Assembly (NCBI RefSeq): GCF_000794385.1
Contig: NZ_JTJB01000032.1
Coordinates: 1 to 32,065, forward strand
Direction: 5' to 3'
DNA length: 32,065 bases
Origin: Thermus sp. 2.9
GTDB taxonomy: Bacteria; Deinococcota; Deinococci; Deinococcales; Thermaceae
Position numbers and translations under genes: made by a program. Below are positions 30,858 through 32,065 of the stretch, one piece after another. The notes under the pieces were generated by a model, which saw only the letters and a list, made by a program, of their open reading frames with translations, searched no databases and was not told the DNA's origin. Numbering within the stretch: position 1 is the first letter of the stretch; each line of letters starts with the position of its first letter.

Positions 30858-31070
30858 GATGCGGAAGACCAGGCTTTCCAGGCCCTCCGCCAGGCTCAAG
30901 GTGGCCAGGGTGAAGGCGGCCAGGGGAAAGACCAGGCCCCCCAGGCCCAAGAACATCAGCATCCAGAAAAAGGCCTCCCGGGCCCATGGGCCCAGCAGGG
31001 GAAGAGGGGGCCGCCCACCAGGGGCACCACGATGGCGGACACCGGCGGGATGAAAGTAGCGCACGCTCAT
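30720..31070 (-). CDS. Small membrane protein, two predicted helices, possible local frameshift
   Basis: A 116-residue product not matched to a family. Two hydrophobic segments are clear: [20 protein letters not shown] and, after [27 protein letters not shown]. Residues 7-24 ([18 protein letters not shown]) look like an out-of-frame reading, because another minus frame across 31001-31055 gives the hydrophobic [18 protein letters not shown]. Two compensating shifts, at TTT (31053-31055) and CCCC (30998-31001), would join it into a three-helix protein. ATG 31070 is preceded by TTGACA-N18-CAGGAT-N6 and a palindrome, which supports a real gene. The C-terminal end overlaps the lyase gene by 138 bases. 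Confidence 0.5.
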   Translation of the reverse strand: MSVRYFHPAGVRHRGAPGGRPPLPLLGPWAREAFFWMLMFLGLGGLVFPLAAFTLATLSLAEGLESLVFRILAQALVPLLLAFYIPLLLRSLLAFARLEVLHQPKPGQAHPGPQGG

Positions 31071-31106
31071 CCCCCTATCCTGAAATAGGGGGAGGGGGTA
31101 TGTCAA
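31071..31106 (-). promoter_or_regulatory. Promoter with operator-like palindrome before the small membrane protein gene
   Basis: On the minus strand a perfect -35 TTGACA (31101-31106, containing the galE stop TGA), 18 bp, CAGGAT (31077-31082), 6 nt and ATG 31070. The inverted repeat CCCCCTAT (31071-31078) / ATAGGGGG (31085-31092) with a 6-nt centre covers the -10 and the start site. It could be an operator, or an RNA hairpin hiding the G-rich stretch before ATG. Confidence 0.5.
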
Positions 31107-32035
31107 CGGCCCCGGAAGTGCTTCACCGTGAGGCGGATGCCCTCCTGGAACCCCACCTTGGGCCGCCAGCCGTGGGCCATCAGCTTGAGGGGGGAAAGGA
31201 CGCTCCTTTCCAGGTCCCCGGGGCGCGGGGGGGCGGGGTTTACCTGGGGCTCCCGGCCCGCCGCCTGGGCCACGGCCTCGAGGACCTCCCTCGTGGTGTG
31301 CCCCTCCCCGGTTCCCACGTTGTAGATCCCTTCCAGGGAGAAAAGGGCGAGGGCGTGGGCCTCGGCCACGTCCTTGACGTAGATGTAGTCCCGCACGCAC
31401 CCCTCGTCCCCGGGGGTCTTGCGGGCGTAAAGGGTCACGGGCTCCCCCTTCAAGACCCGCTCGGCGAAAATGGCCACCACCCCTGCCTCTCCGTGGGGGT
31501 CTTGGCGGGGCCCGTAGACGTTGGCGTAGCGCAAGGAGACCCACTTGAGGCCGTAGTTTTGCCCGTAGACGGAAAGGTAGTGTTCAAAGGCCGCCTTGCT
31601 TGCGGCGTAGGGGCTTTTGGGGCGGGGGGGCCAGGTCTCCTCGGCCCGTTCCCCTTCGGGCACCTCCCCGTAGATGGCACCGCCGGTGGAGGCAAAGACC
31701 AGCTTCTCCACCCCCCACCTGCGGCAGGCCTCCAGGAGGTTTAGCCCCCCCAGGAGGTTCACCTCAAAGTCCAGGAGGGGGTTTTCCACGCTCACCTTCA
31801 CCGAGGCCTGGGCCGCCTGGTGGGACACGTGGGTGGGGCGGAACTCGCGGAAGACCCGCTCTAGCCCCTCCTTGTCCCTCAGGTCCACCTTGTAGAAGTA
31901 GATGCCCTTGGGCACGTTTTCCCGCTTGCCGCCGGCTAGGTTGTCCAGGACCGCTACCTCGAGGCCTTCTTGGATCAAGTGTTCCACGATATGGCTGCCG
32001 ATAAATCCCGCACCACCTGTAACCAGTACCCGCAT
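31103..32035 (-). CDS. NAD-dependent sugar epimerase/dehydratase (GalE-type, extended SDR)
   Basis: A 310-residue extended short-chain dehydrogenase acting on nucleotide sugars, most like UDP-glucose 4-epimerases. NAD motif [15 protein letters not shown] at the N-terminus, [31 protein letters not shown], and the catalytic Tyr-x3-Lys in [30 protein letters not shown] and [16 protein letters not shown] complete the pattern. ATG 32035 is chosen because the NAD motif follows at once and GGGAGG precedes it; the frame is open a few codons further upstream. The substrate (UDP-Glc/Gal or another NDP-sugar for surface glycans) cannot be fixed. Confidence 0.92.
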   Translation of the reverse strand: MRVLVTGGAGFIGSHIVEHLIQEGLEVAVLDNLAGGKRENVPKGIYFYKVDLRDKEGLERVFREFRPTHVSHQAAQASVKVSVENPLLDFEVNLLGGLNLLEACRRWGVEKLVFASTGGAIYGEVPEGERAEETWPPRPKSPYAASKAAFEHYLSVYGQNYGLKWVSLRYANVYGPRQDPHGEAGVVAIFAERVLKGEPVTLYARKTPGDEGCVRDYIYVKDVAEAHALALFSLEGIYNVGTGEGHTTREVLEAVAQAAGREPQVNPAPPRPGDLERSVLSPLKLMAHGWRPKVGFQEGIRLTVKHFRGR

Positions 32036-32065
32036 GATTCCTCCCGGGCCAACGCCCAAGCCACT

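Noticed and set aside
1..32065. CRISPR arrays, tRNA genes, insertion sequences
   Set aside because: No regularly spaced repeats, cloverleaf-like segments with CCA or GTTCRA boxes, or transposase with terminal repeats were seen by eye.

Overview
The window reads as a chromosomal segment of a Thermus species (Deinococcus-Thermus). It is very GC-rich with extreme third-position GC. The proteins (TrmFO with Cys51/Cys223, class II ribonucleotide reductase, GlpX-type FBPase, HisIE fusion, oligoendopeptidase F, a lone aldehyde:ferredoxin oxidoreductase) and the very short intergenic gaps fit that genus. About 27 genes cover nearly all of it. No rRNA, tRNA, CRISPR array, insertion sequence or prophage was seen.

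Layout. (1) 1-3466, plus strand: the tail of an unknown gene, an orphan sugar / glycerol-phosphate-type binding protein with a strong terminator, and a tungsten-type aldehyde:ferredoxin oxidoreductase. (2) 3437-8784, minus strand: uma2-like, hisF, hisIE, glpX, nrdJ and a DUF58 gene, packed head to tail with ATGA-type overlaps. (3) 8839-10167, plus: trmFO, divergent from uma2. (4) 10148-17415, minus: uvrC, argS, htrA-like protease, two tandem deoxynucleoside kinases and murE. (5) 17430-19792: an M19 dipeptidase (+), a PaaI-type thioesterase (-) and two degenerate alpha/beta-hydrolase genes (+). (6) 19942-22748, minus: pepF and truD. (7) 22765-29318, minus: a LivK-H-F-G-M ABC importer with a long-chain-type acyl-CoA ligase gene inserted between livG and livM. 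(8) 29418-32035: an argininosuccinate-lyase-like gene (+), a small two-helix membrane protein (-) and a GalE-type epimerase (-).

How the genes work together. hisF/hisIE make histidine. glpX serves gluconeogenesis. nrdJ makes dNTPs de novo while the two kinases salvage deoxynucleosides. murE builds the peptidoglycan stem. uvrC repairs DNA; argS and the tRNA modifiers trmFO and truD serve translation. pepF, htrA and the dipeptidase handle peptides and proteins. The liv/acyl-CoA ligase block looks like import plus CoA activation of a carboxylic acid rather than simple amino-acid uptake.

The most striking non-coding signal is a repeated architecture. A TANNNT hexamer sits 6-8 nt before the start codon of about half the genes, which implies leaderless transcripts. 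At two divergent gene pairs the opposing hexamers overlap. At four internal starts (argS with a slightly longer 9-nt gap) the hexamer shares bases with the stop codon of the preceding gene. The other items worth a second look are the nucleophile-less hydrolase pair, the lyase of unknown substrate, and an operator-like palindrome beside a consensus -35 in front of the small membrane protein. No large undescribed system stands out; most of the window is ordinary Thermus core genome.
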